From the NCBI RefSeq assembly GCF_025567045.1, contig NZ_JAOQJK010000001.1, forward strand, positions 323,498 through 387,497: a stretch of 64,000 nucleotides of DNA, written 5' to 3'. The translations under genes were made by a program, and so were the position numbers. The stretch is from Barnesiella propionica. Lineage in GTDB: Bacteria; Bacteroidota; Bacteroidia; Bacteroidales; Barnesiellaceae. Within the stretch, counting starts at the first letter, position 1. Each line of letters starts with the position of its first letter. Under the pieces are notes generated by a model, which did not search any database, was not told the origin of the DNA, and worked only from the letters and a program-made list of their open reading frames with translations. Below, piece by piece: positions 37,196-47,400 of the stretch.

Positions 37196-37233
37196 AAAAG
37201 CTGCCGGAATCTTTTAGCTTCCGGCAGTCTTTA
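37196..37233 (-). terminator. Intra-operon hairpin / partial terminator
   Basis: On the minus strand a perfect 9-bp stem (CTGCCGGAA / TTCCGGCAG, 37201-37209 with 37219-37228) with a 9-nt loop is followed by a CTTTTTAATTTTTA stretch. It lies just after the lipoprotein stop and 18 bp before the next start. It should lower expression of the downstream nine genes relative to NRPS/receptor. Confidence 0.75.
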
Positions 37234-37234
37234 T

Positions 37235-38422
37235 TTATTTTAAATATTGAATTTTGAAGGGATTACCTTCTGTTTTTATCTTTAAAGGTTCATACTTATC
37301 TTCTTTATAGTTGTAAAGATAATAACCTGTTCCTTGAGTAGAAGCCATCCCGAACACCATATAGTCTCCTGCTTTACATTGACTACATGACCAACCCGTA
37401 GTTCCGTCAAAGTTCATTTTTTTGACAGTTTTATTATAAACATCTATTTCAAATGTTTGCATTGATTTGTCATTTACATAATCAGGTGGATTACTAACAT
37501 ATCCCGGAACATTGAAATATCCATATAGCTTACCATTTCCTGTATATGTTTTGCTATAAATATAATTTGCTTTATTACCCTTTATGTCCGGTATACTAAT
37601 TGTTTCTATTGGGAAATAGTATGACTGATCAAAGTCTGTTTCTCCTTTCTTTATACGCAAGAAACCTTCTGTACAGTTTGCAAAATATCCGAAGCCTCCT
37701 ACACAATAAATATAAAGATCGCCTTTTTCATCAATGAAAGGATCACCTGAATACTCATAAGCGGTTGCCATTGTAGCTCTATTATCAGATATCATTTTAA
37801 TAGGCTTGTCTGTCTTTGTATCAATCAAAAGTACATAAGCTCCAGTATTAGGGTTAAACTGGGACTTATCTTGAGCTAATCCTACATATAAAATACCATC
37901 TCTAATAACCGAAGCACCAGGTTCAGGATTTTTATCACCACTTTCTTTCCCAATTGCATATTCAGATAAATCTATTTCACCTGTTTTTTGCATTGTCGTA
38001 GGATTTATTATATACAATTTTCCCAATCCTACGCATGATATATAAGCTTTTTCTTCTGAATCAAATGTAAGGAATGCAGGAAGAGAACCGGAAGGGAGAA
38101 TCATCGTTTCTTTTTCTTGAATTAGCAAACCATTCTCGACTCTGTACTTATATAAACGGGCATTCATCGATTCTAAGACATAAATGTTACCCCCATAAGT
38201 AAAAAGAAAAGATTCTTTTGCAAAGACCAAAGAATTTTGTGTACTTGTCTGTTCTACATTTAAATCTTTAAATAGACTAACATAAGCATTATCACCCACC
38301 GTGACACTATGAACAAAACTCATATCGTCTTCTTCATCTGTTGGAAACGGATCATCTTTACTACATGAAATAAAACTTAAAAAGGTCGCTAATAGCGACA
38401 ATAAAAACCATTGATTTTTCAT
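37235..38422 (-). CDS. XusB/DUF4374-like surface lipoprotein (beta-propeller, siderophore-binding type)
   Basis: This 395-aa lipoprotein has a type II signal with lipobox 'LSFISC' (lipidated Cys20), an acidic linker (EEDD, typical of surface export), then repeated ~50-residue beta blade units ('ESMNARLYKYRVENGLLI', 'SCVGLGKLYIINPTTMQKTG', 'YVGLAQDKSQFNPNTGAYVL'), as in propellers of the DUF4374 family. In B. thetaiotaomicron the DUF4374 lipoprotein XusB captures siderophore next to its TonB receptor XusA. Here, too, the gene follows a TonB receptor (38 bp gap). No PepSY partner (XusC) is present; the ABC pair may replace it. The family call is by eye. Confidence 0.75.
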   Translation of the reverse strand: MKNQWFLLSLLATFLSFISCSKDDPFPTDEEDDMSFVHSVTVGDNAYVSLFKDLNVEQTSTQNSLVFAKESFLFTYGGNIYVLESMNARLYKYRVENGLLIQEKETMILPSGSLPAFLTFDSEEKAYISCVGLGKLYIINPTTMQKTGEIDLSEYAIGKESGDKNPEPGASVIRDGILYVGLAQDKSQFNPNTGAYVLLIDTKTDKPIKMISDNRATMATAYEYSGDPFIDEKGDLYIYCVGGFGYFANCTEGFLRIKKGETDFDQSYYFPIETISIPDIKGNKANYIYSKTYTGNGKLYGYFNVPGYVSNPPDYVNDKSMQTFEIDVYNKTVKKMNFDGTTGWSCSQCKAGDYMVFGMASTQGTGYYLYNYKEDKYEPLKIKTEGNPFKIQYLK

Positions 38423-38460
38423 TTTTTTTATTTTTTTAGTTAAAATAATTATTTATAATA

Positions 38461-40923
38461 TTACAAACTCATCGCTCCCCCTGAAGATTCATCACCAAAC
38501 CAATTAAATCGTAATTTAATTTTAAAAGTACGACCTTGTAAAGGCTTTTTAAATTCCATATAGCTCTCCTTGTTGAATATATTTTCAACTTCAAACCCTA
38601 ATGATACTTTATTTTTCCAAATAGATTGCTGGAATCCTGCCGTAAAAAGATGACTACGAGGAATTAACCATTTCTTTCGCTGTTCTGGTAAGTTACTCAT
38701 TTGCCAACTCCAATCAAAATCATGAACGTAAGATGCGTCTATATAGATTCTAGATATTTCATGTTTCCCAAGTAATCCCTCTGTATGATACTCTAAACCA
38801 TAGTTAAAATAAAAACGAGGAATATTGGGTACCTGTTTATCATAAGTCGGGTTTTTCACACTTTGGTCATTAGTAGTCCATTTTAGCTTATCCCGAATAT
38901 CTTGATAGGTTAAGTTAAAATAACTATAAAGCTGTGGAGTCACATCTATTTTTAAATCAAAATCTCCCCCCATGATCTGAGTCTTACCCAAATTCGTATA
39001 AATCATTCGTATATCAGCAGGAAATAAACTTATCATATCTGTTATATACATATAATATAAATTTGTCTCTAACTGAAAACGACTTAACCCCATAAAATTA
39101 CTTTTATCCATGATTAACCCTAAATTTATATTATTACTTATTTCGGGATTTAAATCAACTGAAGGCTTTACTGTCACTCCGTCTCCAAACAATTCTTCCG
39201 TATCAGGAAGCCTCACGTTATGTGATAAGGAAAATTTACCTCTCACCCCTTTGAAAAATTCATAACTGATTCCTTCACTTATTCCATAGTAAAAATTGTT
39301 TATTTTTGTTTTTTTCGGTTCTTTCTTAACACTTTCAGATTCATCTACAATTTTATCACTTGTTCTATATATTCCAGAATTTAAATAGTATAGACTGAAC
39401 ATTAAAGAGTTTTGAAGTTTGTTATTACGTGAAGAATACTCATGTGCTAACCCCAAAGTATTTCCCTTCATATTACTGGGAAAACCACTAGGGTCAAAAC
39501 CAACATATTCTGCTGTATAATCATCCTTAGGTCTATACCTTGAATATGTGAATTGATTGTTAAGATTAAAGGTATGTTGCTTTAACTTGTATTTTAAATT
39601 CAATTTATGTCTGATTTCAAATTGTTTGTCATCTGAATAGTTTAATAAATTATCATCAGTTTCTCCCATTGTATTTGTTATGGTTCCATCCCATTGCCGT
39701 TTTGTTCTAGCGGTATCAACCAAATGCGTATGAATGATTGGAGTTACTAGACCTGACTTGAATTCAAGGTTTTTAAATAAGAAATTCTTCTTCTCTAAAG
39801 TTAAAGTAGGCATAATGTTTGTCCCATGTGTATGAGAAAAACGTGAATCAAAATCTAAGGCCTGAATTCCCTTTTTATTGTTATAAAAAGCACATTCTAA
39901 TTCAATCTTATCAAACCAGAATTTTGTAAATGTTAAACCTACATTATACATTGTGGACCTATAATAATCATTATTTCTTATTACTTCTTGGTAGGCACTT
40001 GAAGGTAAATTTGTTTCAAAAACAGGATAAGTCATTTTATAATTATTATCCGATTTATTATGAAAAAAACCTCCTCCAATTTGAATCCCTGGTTTTTCAA
40101 ACATTTTTTTTACACTGACTAACGTTTTGGAAGTACCAAATGAAGCAAACTCCTGAGTAAAGCCTACCAAGTCACACTCGTCCTCTCTTGTAACAACATT
40201 AATCGCTCCTCCCAGACCATCACTGCCATATTCAGCAGGAACTATTCCTTTATATATCTCAATATATTTAATGGCATCAATAGGTATGTCGTTTATATCA
40301 AATGAACCATCGGGGCTATTTAAAGGAAAACCATCTATATAAATAGCTACTCTTTTTCCTTCCAGACCATGTATGGACATTTTAGAAGAGCTACCCAAAC
40401 CTCCGGATTTTCTAACTTTGATTCCAGAAGTACGAGTAAGTACTTCTTCAATTCCAGTTGAACGACCTCTTAATTTTGCTCCATCAACAACCGTTACAGC
40501 CATAGGACTTTTACGTATATGATTTATTTCTGCCTGCTGTGAGGATGCTTTTACCACGACCTCATTCAACACTTCTGTACTTTCTTCCAAAAAGAAATTT
40601 TTAGTTGTATTTCTATTTACAGTAACAGACTGTTTTATTGTTTTGTATCCGATAAAAGAAACCTCTACAAGATACGTTCCGTTTTGAGGTAATTTTATTC
40701 TGTATAACCCATTATCATTTGCATTATCTCCAACCTGATTTTTTCGTATATATACAGAAGCTCCTACAACAGGTTCATTTGTCTTTTTATCTACGATTCG
40801 ACCAGAAAGAAAAACTTGTGCCCAAGATATCATAGGGAAACAACATATTCCCATAATGACTAAAATTGTTTTTACTTTTCTACACAACATAGGTTTATAA
40901 TAAAATTTTTTTTTAACATGCAT
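38461..40923 (-). CDS. TonB-dependent receptor of the cluster (metallophore uptake candidate)
   Basis: This outer-membrane receptor is 820 aa from 40923; the ATG at 40890 (MLCRKVKTILVIM...) gives a cleaner signal peptide ending 'MISWAQ'. An N-terminal carboxypeptidase-like domain ('LSGRIVDKKTNEPVVGASVY') is followed by the plug ('RTSGIKVRKSGGLGSSSKMS', 'VAIYIDGFPLNSPDGSFDIN', 'GGAINVVTREDECD'). The barrel contains 'YGISEGISYEFFKGVRGKFS' and ends after 'FKIKLRFNW'. It lacks the SusC hallmark and a SusD partner, and resembles siderophore receptors. It overlaps the PPTase gene by 17-52 bp, so uptake is translationally tied to synthesis. Confidence 0.85.
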   Translation of the reverse strand: MHVKKKFYYKPMLCRKVKTILVIMGICCFPMISWAQVFLSGRIVDKKTNEPVVGASVYIRKNQVGDNANDNGLYRIKLPQNGTYLVEVSFIGYKTIKQSVTVNRNTTKNFFLEESTEVLNEVVVKASSQQAEINHIRKSPMAVTVVDGAKLRGRSTGIEEVLTRTSGIKVRKSGGLGSSSKMSIHGLEGKRVAIYIDGFPLNSPDGSFDINDIPIDAIKYIEIYKGIVPAEYGSDGLGGAINVVTREDECDLVGFTQEFASFGTSKTLVSVKKMFEKPGIQIGGGFFHNKSDNNYKMTYPVFETNLPSSAYQEVIRNNDYYRSTMYNVGLTFTKFWFDKIELECAFYNNKKGIQALDFDSRFSHTHGTNIMPTLTLEKKNFLFKNLEFKSGLVTPIIHTHLVDTARTKRQWDGTITNTMGETDDNLLNYSDDKQFEIRHKLNLKYKLKQHTFNLNNQFTYSRYRPKDDYTAEYVGFDPSGFPSNMKGNTLGLAHEYSSRNNKLQNSLMFSLYYLNSGIYRTSDKIVDESESVKKEPKKTKINNFYYGISEGISYEFFKGVRGKFSLSHNVRLPDTEELFGDGVTVKPSVDLNPEISNNINLGLIMDKSNFMGLSRFQLETNLYYMYITDMISLFPADIRMIYTNLGKTQIMGGDFDLKIDVTPQLYSYFNLTYQDIRDKLKWTTNDQSVKNPTYDKQVPNIPRFYFNYGLEYHTEGLLGKHEISRIYIDASYVHDFDWSWQMSNLPEQRKKWLIPRSHLFTAGFQQSIWKNKVSLGFEVENIFNKESYMEFKKPLQGRTFKIKLRFNWFGDESSGGAMSL

Positions 40924-41462
40924 ATTATAGTTACATTGGAAGCTTTAGATACATTTATCGTGTCAATATCAATCCAATTGCATAATTTACTATATGCTGT
41001 ATAATATGCCTTTAGAATAGCTTCTTTACGTGAAAAAATGTCAATAGGAGAAAATTCTTTCTTATCTATACACGCTATCTCTTGGGGTGTACAAAAAAGA
41101 GAATATTCCTTTTTTGATAATATCGTCGTTTGATCTTCAATATCTACTCCAATACCCTTATACCTCTTTTTCTTTCCAACAGCAGCAACTGCTATTGCAT
41201 CTTTATGAGATATAGAACCAACTATGTCAAATGGCCATATTGGTTCACCATCTCTTCCTTTTAAAATGGGAACTATTTCCTTTTGTAAAGTCTGTAAGGC
41301 ACGATGTGCGGCACAACGTCCCAAAATATAAGTTTTAAGACGTATTTCAGACCATTCTCTTTTAATGAATATTTTTTCCTCATTAAAGAGATTATCTGAA
41401 GTAGCAAAAGGACTATCTTCCACAATTTCTACTGCTATATCGGAAAAGGGTAATACAAGCAT
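40872..41462 (-). CDS. 4'-phosphopantetheinyl transferase (Sfp/EntD-like)
   Basis: This 196-aa enzyme transfers phosphopantetheine from CoA to the carrier serines of the NRPS. The three PPTase motifs are present: 'IVGSISHKDAIAVAAV' (80-95), 'GIGVDIED' (103-110, Mg ligands D107 and E109) and 'FSRKEAILKAYY' (143-154). The length is slightly short for Sfp-type enzymes. It begins 2 bp after the NRPS stop and overlaps the receptor gene, which makes it the dedicated activator of this pathway. Confidence 0.9.
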   Translation of the reverse strand: MLVLPFSDIAVEIVEDSPFATSDNLFNEEKIFIKREWSEIRLKTYILGRCAAHRALQTLQKEIVPILKGRDGEPIWPFDIVGSISHKDAIAVAAVGKKKRYKGIGVDIEDQTTILSKKEYSLFCTPQEIACIDKKEFSPIDIFSRKEAILKAYYTAYSKLCNWIDIDTINVSKASNVTIICMLKKNFIINLCCVEK

Positions 41463-41464
41463 AT

Positions 41465-44400
41465 TTATACATGCAATTCTATATAATTCATTATCAACTT
41501 AGCTAATTCCGCATGATATTTTGTAATAAGAACATGCCCTCCTGGCAATTGGTGGAAAGAAACTTTCTGAAAGTAATTATTCCATAGATGTTGATTGTTT
41601 CGAATTGTAGGCTCATCCTCTCTACCGACGATGGAACATAATGGGGTTTTCAATTTACAATCAAGAAACTTGTAATTTACCATTGCTACAGTATTCATTC
41701 TCAACTCATGCAAATATTCATGTTTTTCTTCATCTGATAAAGTTGCGATCAATTCTTCATTCAACAGATCTTTTGCACGTGAATAATCCAAAAGGGCATT
41801 ATCGTCATTTGAAAAGAATTGCATTAAGTCATCACGCAATGTAGGAGGAGTTCCACCAATCATTATAATACCCTGTATCGGAATATTTTCTTGTTCAAAT
41901 CGTTTACAGATATCATAAGCAATATAGCAACTGTAAGAATATCCCATGATAAACAAAGGAATCTCTTTATCAGCCTCTTTCAGTTCATTGGCTAATAGCG
42001 CACCAACTTCTTCTACAGAGGACTTTATCTCACGTCCATCTCCATGTCCCGGATATTGTACTGTATATAAGTTGATTTCTCCGGTAAAATCCCCAGAAAA
42101 TGTACTATACATACCAGGGGTTCCTGCTGCATATGGAAGACATATAAGTTTTGCATATGGAGTAGAAACCTTTTTCATACAAATGAGATTCTCAACTTTA
42201 TTATTCTCTATTTCTTGTTCAAGCAGTTCGGCTATCGTAGGTTTATCGAATAAATCTTTTAATTTGATGTTGGTTAATCCGACCTCCTTTAATTCTTTTA
42301 TTAACCTTACAGATCGGATAGAGTCGCCTCCTATATCCCAGAAATTATCAAATACACCTACCTCTGGTATCCCTAATACCTTTTCCCAGATTAAGGTTAT
42401 TTGTTTTTCCCTTTCATTCCTTGGACCTACAATATCCCTTTTAACAAAATTTTGTTTCTGATTCGCAATATTGGGTAATTGCTTCTTGTCTGTTTTTCCA
42501 TTGGCAGAAATTGGAATCTGCTCTATTCTAGCCATTGCGGAAGGTAACATATAGTGAGGTATCTTCATTTGCAGAACAGACATTATATCCTTGTATTCTA
42601 AATCACAATTATTTGCTGTAACATAAAAAGCTACAACTACAGGCTGTTTGTTTACATCATATTGAATCTCTGCACAAGCCTCTGTAATACCTGATACTTT
42701 TAATAAAGCATTCTCTATTTCTCCTAATTCAATTCTATACCCTCTGACATTTACTTGAAAATCTTTACGTCCTACAAATACAATATCGCCAGTTACAGTC
42801 ATCTTTACAACGTCTCCTGTATTATATACAATTCCTTCATGAGTAATAGGATTATTGATAAATACAGATTTCGTTTTCTCTTCTTTATTCAAATAACCAC
42901 ATGACACTCCCTCGCCTCCAATATAAAGGATACCAGGAACTTCTGGTAGTGTATATTCTAAATTATCATTTAATACATATACTTGTGTATTATAAATCGG
43001 TTTCCCTATTGGAACTATATTTAAATGACATTTGCCGTCTTCTTCAATCGGGATAGGATAAAAAGTGGAAGCCACCGTTGTTTCTGTAGGGCCGTATTCA
43101 TTAATAAATTTGTGCAAAGGATAATTTTCTAACCACCTGTTTATATCCGAAACATTGATAATTTCAGCACCCAGCATAATAGTCATATTGGGTGATAGGT
43201 TTACAGGTCTCTCCAAAAATCCCAACATATTTACCAACATTGAAAAATGAGAGGGAGTTACATTCAAAAAATTGATTTTTTCTTCATCTATAAAATACAG
43301 AAGTTTCTCTATATCTTTAGTTGCATTATCGGAAAGAATGTGTAAAGAAGCTCCGGCAATGAAAGGTAGCCAATTAGAAGTAACAGTCATATCAAAGGAA
43401 TACGATGTTATTAAAGCAAACCTGTTATTACAGTTTACATTAAACGCTTCTTTCTCATAATTCAAAAAATTGGATACATTTCTATGCCTAAGCATTGTAC
43501 CTTTAGGTTGTCCTGTTGAACCAGAAGTATAAATCATATAAATCAAATCATCAGGAGTATTACAAGGTACTATATTATCCATAGATTGACTATTTATATC
43601 ATTTACGGTGTATCGACGATATGTATCAGGTAAAGGAATAGAATCATCATCAAGTAACACACAATGTTTAATGTTGGGGGTATATGAACTATTAATATTG
43701 TCTACATGTATTCCTTGAGTTACAAGAACTTCTGCTCCACAGTCATTTATCATATACTGTATTCTATCCGAAGGATAAGAAGGGTCAATTGGCACATACG
43801 CCCCACCTGCTAAAAGAATTCCAAGTTGTACTATAGGCAAATCAAGCGTTCTGTTCAGTAATAAAGCAACCTTAGAATTTCGTACCACTCCAAGAGAACG
43901 TAAGAAATGCGCCATCTGATTAGCTTTTTTCCAAAACTCTGTATAAGTTAAAGAAACTCCTTGATAAGAGATCGCCTCTCTATTAGGATACAAATCTACA
44001 GTATTACTGATCTGTTCATATATTGTTTTAAGAGGATAAGCATGTTCTGTTTTATTTGTTTGCTCCAATAATTTTATATAGAAGAGAGGGAGTATATTTG
44101 AACATGAACGCTCTTCGTATCCCTTAGTGTTTGTATCATCTACCAATTGGTTAAGCATAGACGTGAATTGTTCAGAAAGTAGTTGTATGTATTCCGCATC
44201 AAATAGCTCACGAACATAATTCCAATCAAAACACCATTTATTTTCCCATGTATACATAACAAGGTCTATATAAGTACCAGGTGCACCTGTCTGTACTTTA
44301 GGCGCACCAATTGTCAAATATCTAGATGAATGACTGATACCTTTGGGAAGCATATTGATAGAATTACTAAAAATAATTGCACTCAAAGAGCTTTGTTTTA

Positions 44401-47400
44401 AGCCTTCCTGTTCTGCGATTTTTCTGGACAATTCTATTGAAGATATTGGATACTCAAGCATGGTTCGTACAAATTGTTCTATCTTACGTGCAATAGAAAC
44501 AATCGGTTCTTGTGGAGATGTTTGGATACGGACAGGGAAAATATCAAGAAAACTACCTATTATATTTTTTGCATTAGGTAAATGCTGTTCCCTGTTAAAT
44601 ACAGGCATGTTGATAATGAGATCATTTTGTCCAGACCACAAATTCATCAGTTTAAAATAGCATGCCATAAGTAAGGAATTAAGGCATATACCAGAAGTAT
44701 GAGAACTGATTTCAAGAACTTTATTCATCAATAAAGAATCCAATTCCGTATGTAAGGTATTAAAATGGACTTTATTTATTAAAGATGGCTGACATTTCGT
44801 GGGAATAGATATTTTCTCTGGTAAATCTTTAAACACCTTTAGGGCAAAATCCATTGCATTCTGATATCGCTTTGTTTGCCTTCTGAATCTCTCCACAAAA
44901 ACATAGTCAGAAAAAGTTAGACCTTTTTCTTGTTCAACAGTTATTTCTTTACCAGCGATAAACTGATCATAAGTTGATGTTAATTCTTGAAGGAATTGAA
45001 AAAAGCTGAAACCATCAATTATCTGGTGATCAATATGTATAATTAATTCATGTTCATCTTCCCCTGTTTTATAAATATTACAATAGAATAAAGGATACTC
45101 TTTAAGGTCAAATCTGTGATCATGATCTTTTTCGTCCTTTTGTAAAAAGAATGTTTCCTGTTGTTCTTTGTTCATTGAAGTTATATCTTCATAAGAACTT
45201 TTAAATGTCGGATATTCAGGAAGAGTTATCATCTCAGGTTTATCCGACTCTTCGGAAAGAATAGAATGTAACAATGGATGACAGTTAATAATGTGATTTA
45301 ACGTCTTGTCCCAACATGCTGGATCAAAAAAACCTTTCAATTGTGTCCGACAAATGATATAACAACTTAATCCTGTCGGTTCATTACGGATAAAACTTTT
45401 ACTGTGATAGAATAATGTTTCTTGGAAATCCATTAACGGAAAAGAATACCCCTCTGGAGTTGCATAGCGTTCCTTAATGGTTTGTGCTATATCTCGTATA
45501 CAAGTTTTATCTTTTATATCATCTAATGTTATTTTATCAAAAACTTCAGTTAAGCGCTTCATCATTTGATATACAGCGGCAAAAGAAGTCACTTTAGTTA
45601 TAATATTTTCTGTATATTGTATTTCTAAAGAGGGAATTCCTATTTCTTCGCTGATAAACTCTCGAACTAACAGTTCATATTCATTTAAAGGAGATTGAAG
45701 TTCTTTTAATAAATATTGTTCAAGATAATGTTTTTGAGAGACTAAGGTCGGATATTTATAGAAGAAACTATTTTCTAATTTAATATTTAACAGTTCTTCA
45801 AGTTTAGAAACAGCCATCATACTGCGTATTGAGTCTCCTCCTAAAGAAAAGAAGTTATCTTCTATATGAATGAGGTTTGTTTTTAAAACTTCTGACCATA
45901 TTTTTTTGAGAACCAATAAATAATCCATATTATGAGATTCTTTGTTTAGTTTTACAATTGATTTATTATACTGTCCTTGCTCAAAATACTTTGCCATAGA
46001 TCGACGTTTTATTTTAGAGCTAGAAGTTCTGAGTATTTCTCCTTTTTTTATCTTTATAGAGTATTCTGGAGCAAATCCAACTTTGTCTGCTAGAAATGCG
46101 TTACATTCATTTATTAATTGTCTTATTTGTTCTTCCGACATTTTTCTTGATAATACAAAGAAATGAAGTACAATTTCACGATTTTCTGTAGAAGAATAAA
46201 AAGATGTAAATACAGTTTTTTCAATTGAAAGACCAAATTTCTCTAAGACACAATTTTCTAAATCAAAAGGATGAAAGTTTTGTCCATTTACTATAATTGT
46301 TTCCTTTTTTCGACCTACTATATAAAGAATATTGTTATAATCAAAAAAGCCCAAATCTCCTGTACTTAACCAACCGTCTTTTAATACTTCATCTGTTGAT
46401 TGTATGTCATTATAATAACCAGACATGACACAAGCGCCTTTTACTTGAATCTCTCCTAAATTTAAATTATTTTGAGGAATACCGTCTTTAACAATGCGTA
46501 CTTGTAAGCCTGGTAATATTCTACCTGCACTAACAAATTCACAAAAATCTTGTTGTTTATCGACTAATTTGATAATCCCTTCATAGAACGCCTCTCTATT
46601 TATTCTTATATTTTTATTTCCATAACCCGGTAAACAGGAAGAAACAATCAATGTTGTTTCAGCCATTCCATATGAAGGGCGGAATGCATTTCGATTAAAC
46701 CCAAGTTGAAAAAGGGGGGATAATCGGACGTATAAATTAGATGGAACCATTTCTGCTCCAATTGAAAGAGTCTTCACTTGAGATAAATCCAATTCTTTTA
46801 TGTCATTAGATTGTTCTAACTTTTGAATTAACAAATCCAATCCTGAAGGTGTCGTACCGCCACAAATACTTACTTGATATTCGGAAATTTTCTTTAGAAA
46901 AATCAAAGGATCTCTTAAAAAGGAAAAAGGCTCTATTTTTATTTCTGTAATTTGGTTATACAAACAAACCAAATGATTTCCAAATAGACCATAATCATGA
47001 AAATATGGCATCCAGTGAATCAAAGTATCTTCAGTTGTAATTTCATCCGCAAGAGTTTTTATTTTCAAATTAGTTAAAATATTGTTAAAACTAAGCATGA
47101 CTCCTTTGGGTGCCCCTGTACTTCCTGATGAAAACTGAATAACACATAAATCTTTACTATCTCTTTTAGGTATGTGTAAAGAATAATCTTGCAACAAATC
47201 CAATTGTTTCATAATATCTTCAACACACACAGCTTTATGAAATGAAGATTTATAATATTCAAATAGATTAATATCATTTGTTATAAGTGTAACTACACCT
47301 AATATATCAATTGCATTCTTTAGGCGTTCAAAAGCAATAGAGTTCTTATTACTGAATTGTACAGAAGGCATTAAAACGGGTATACAACCTGCCATAACAC

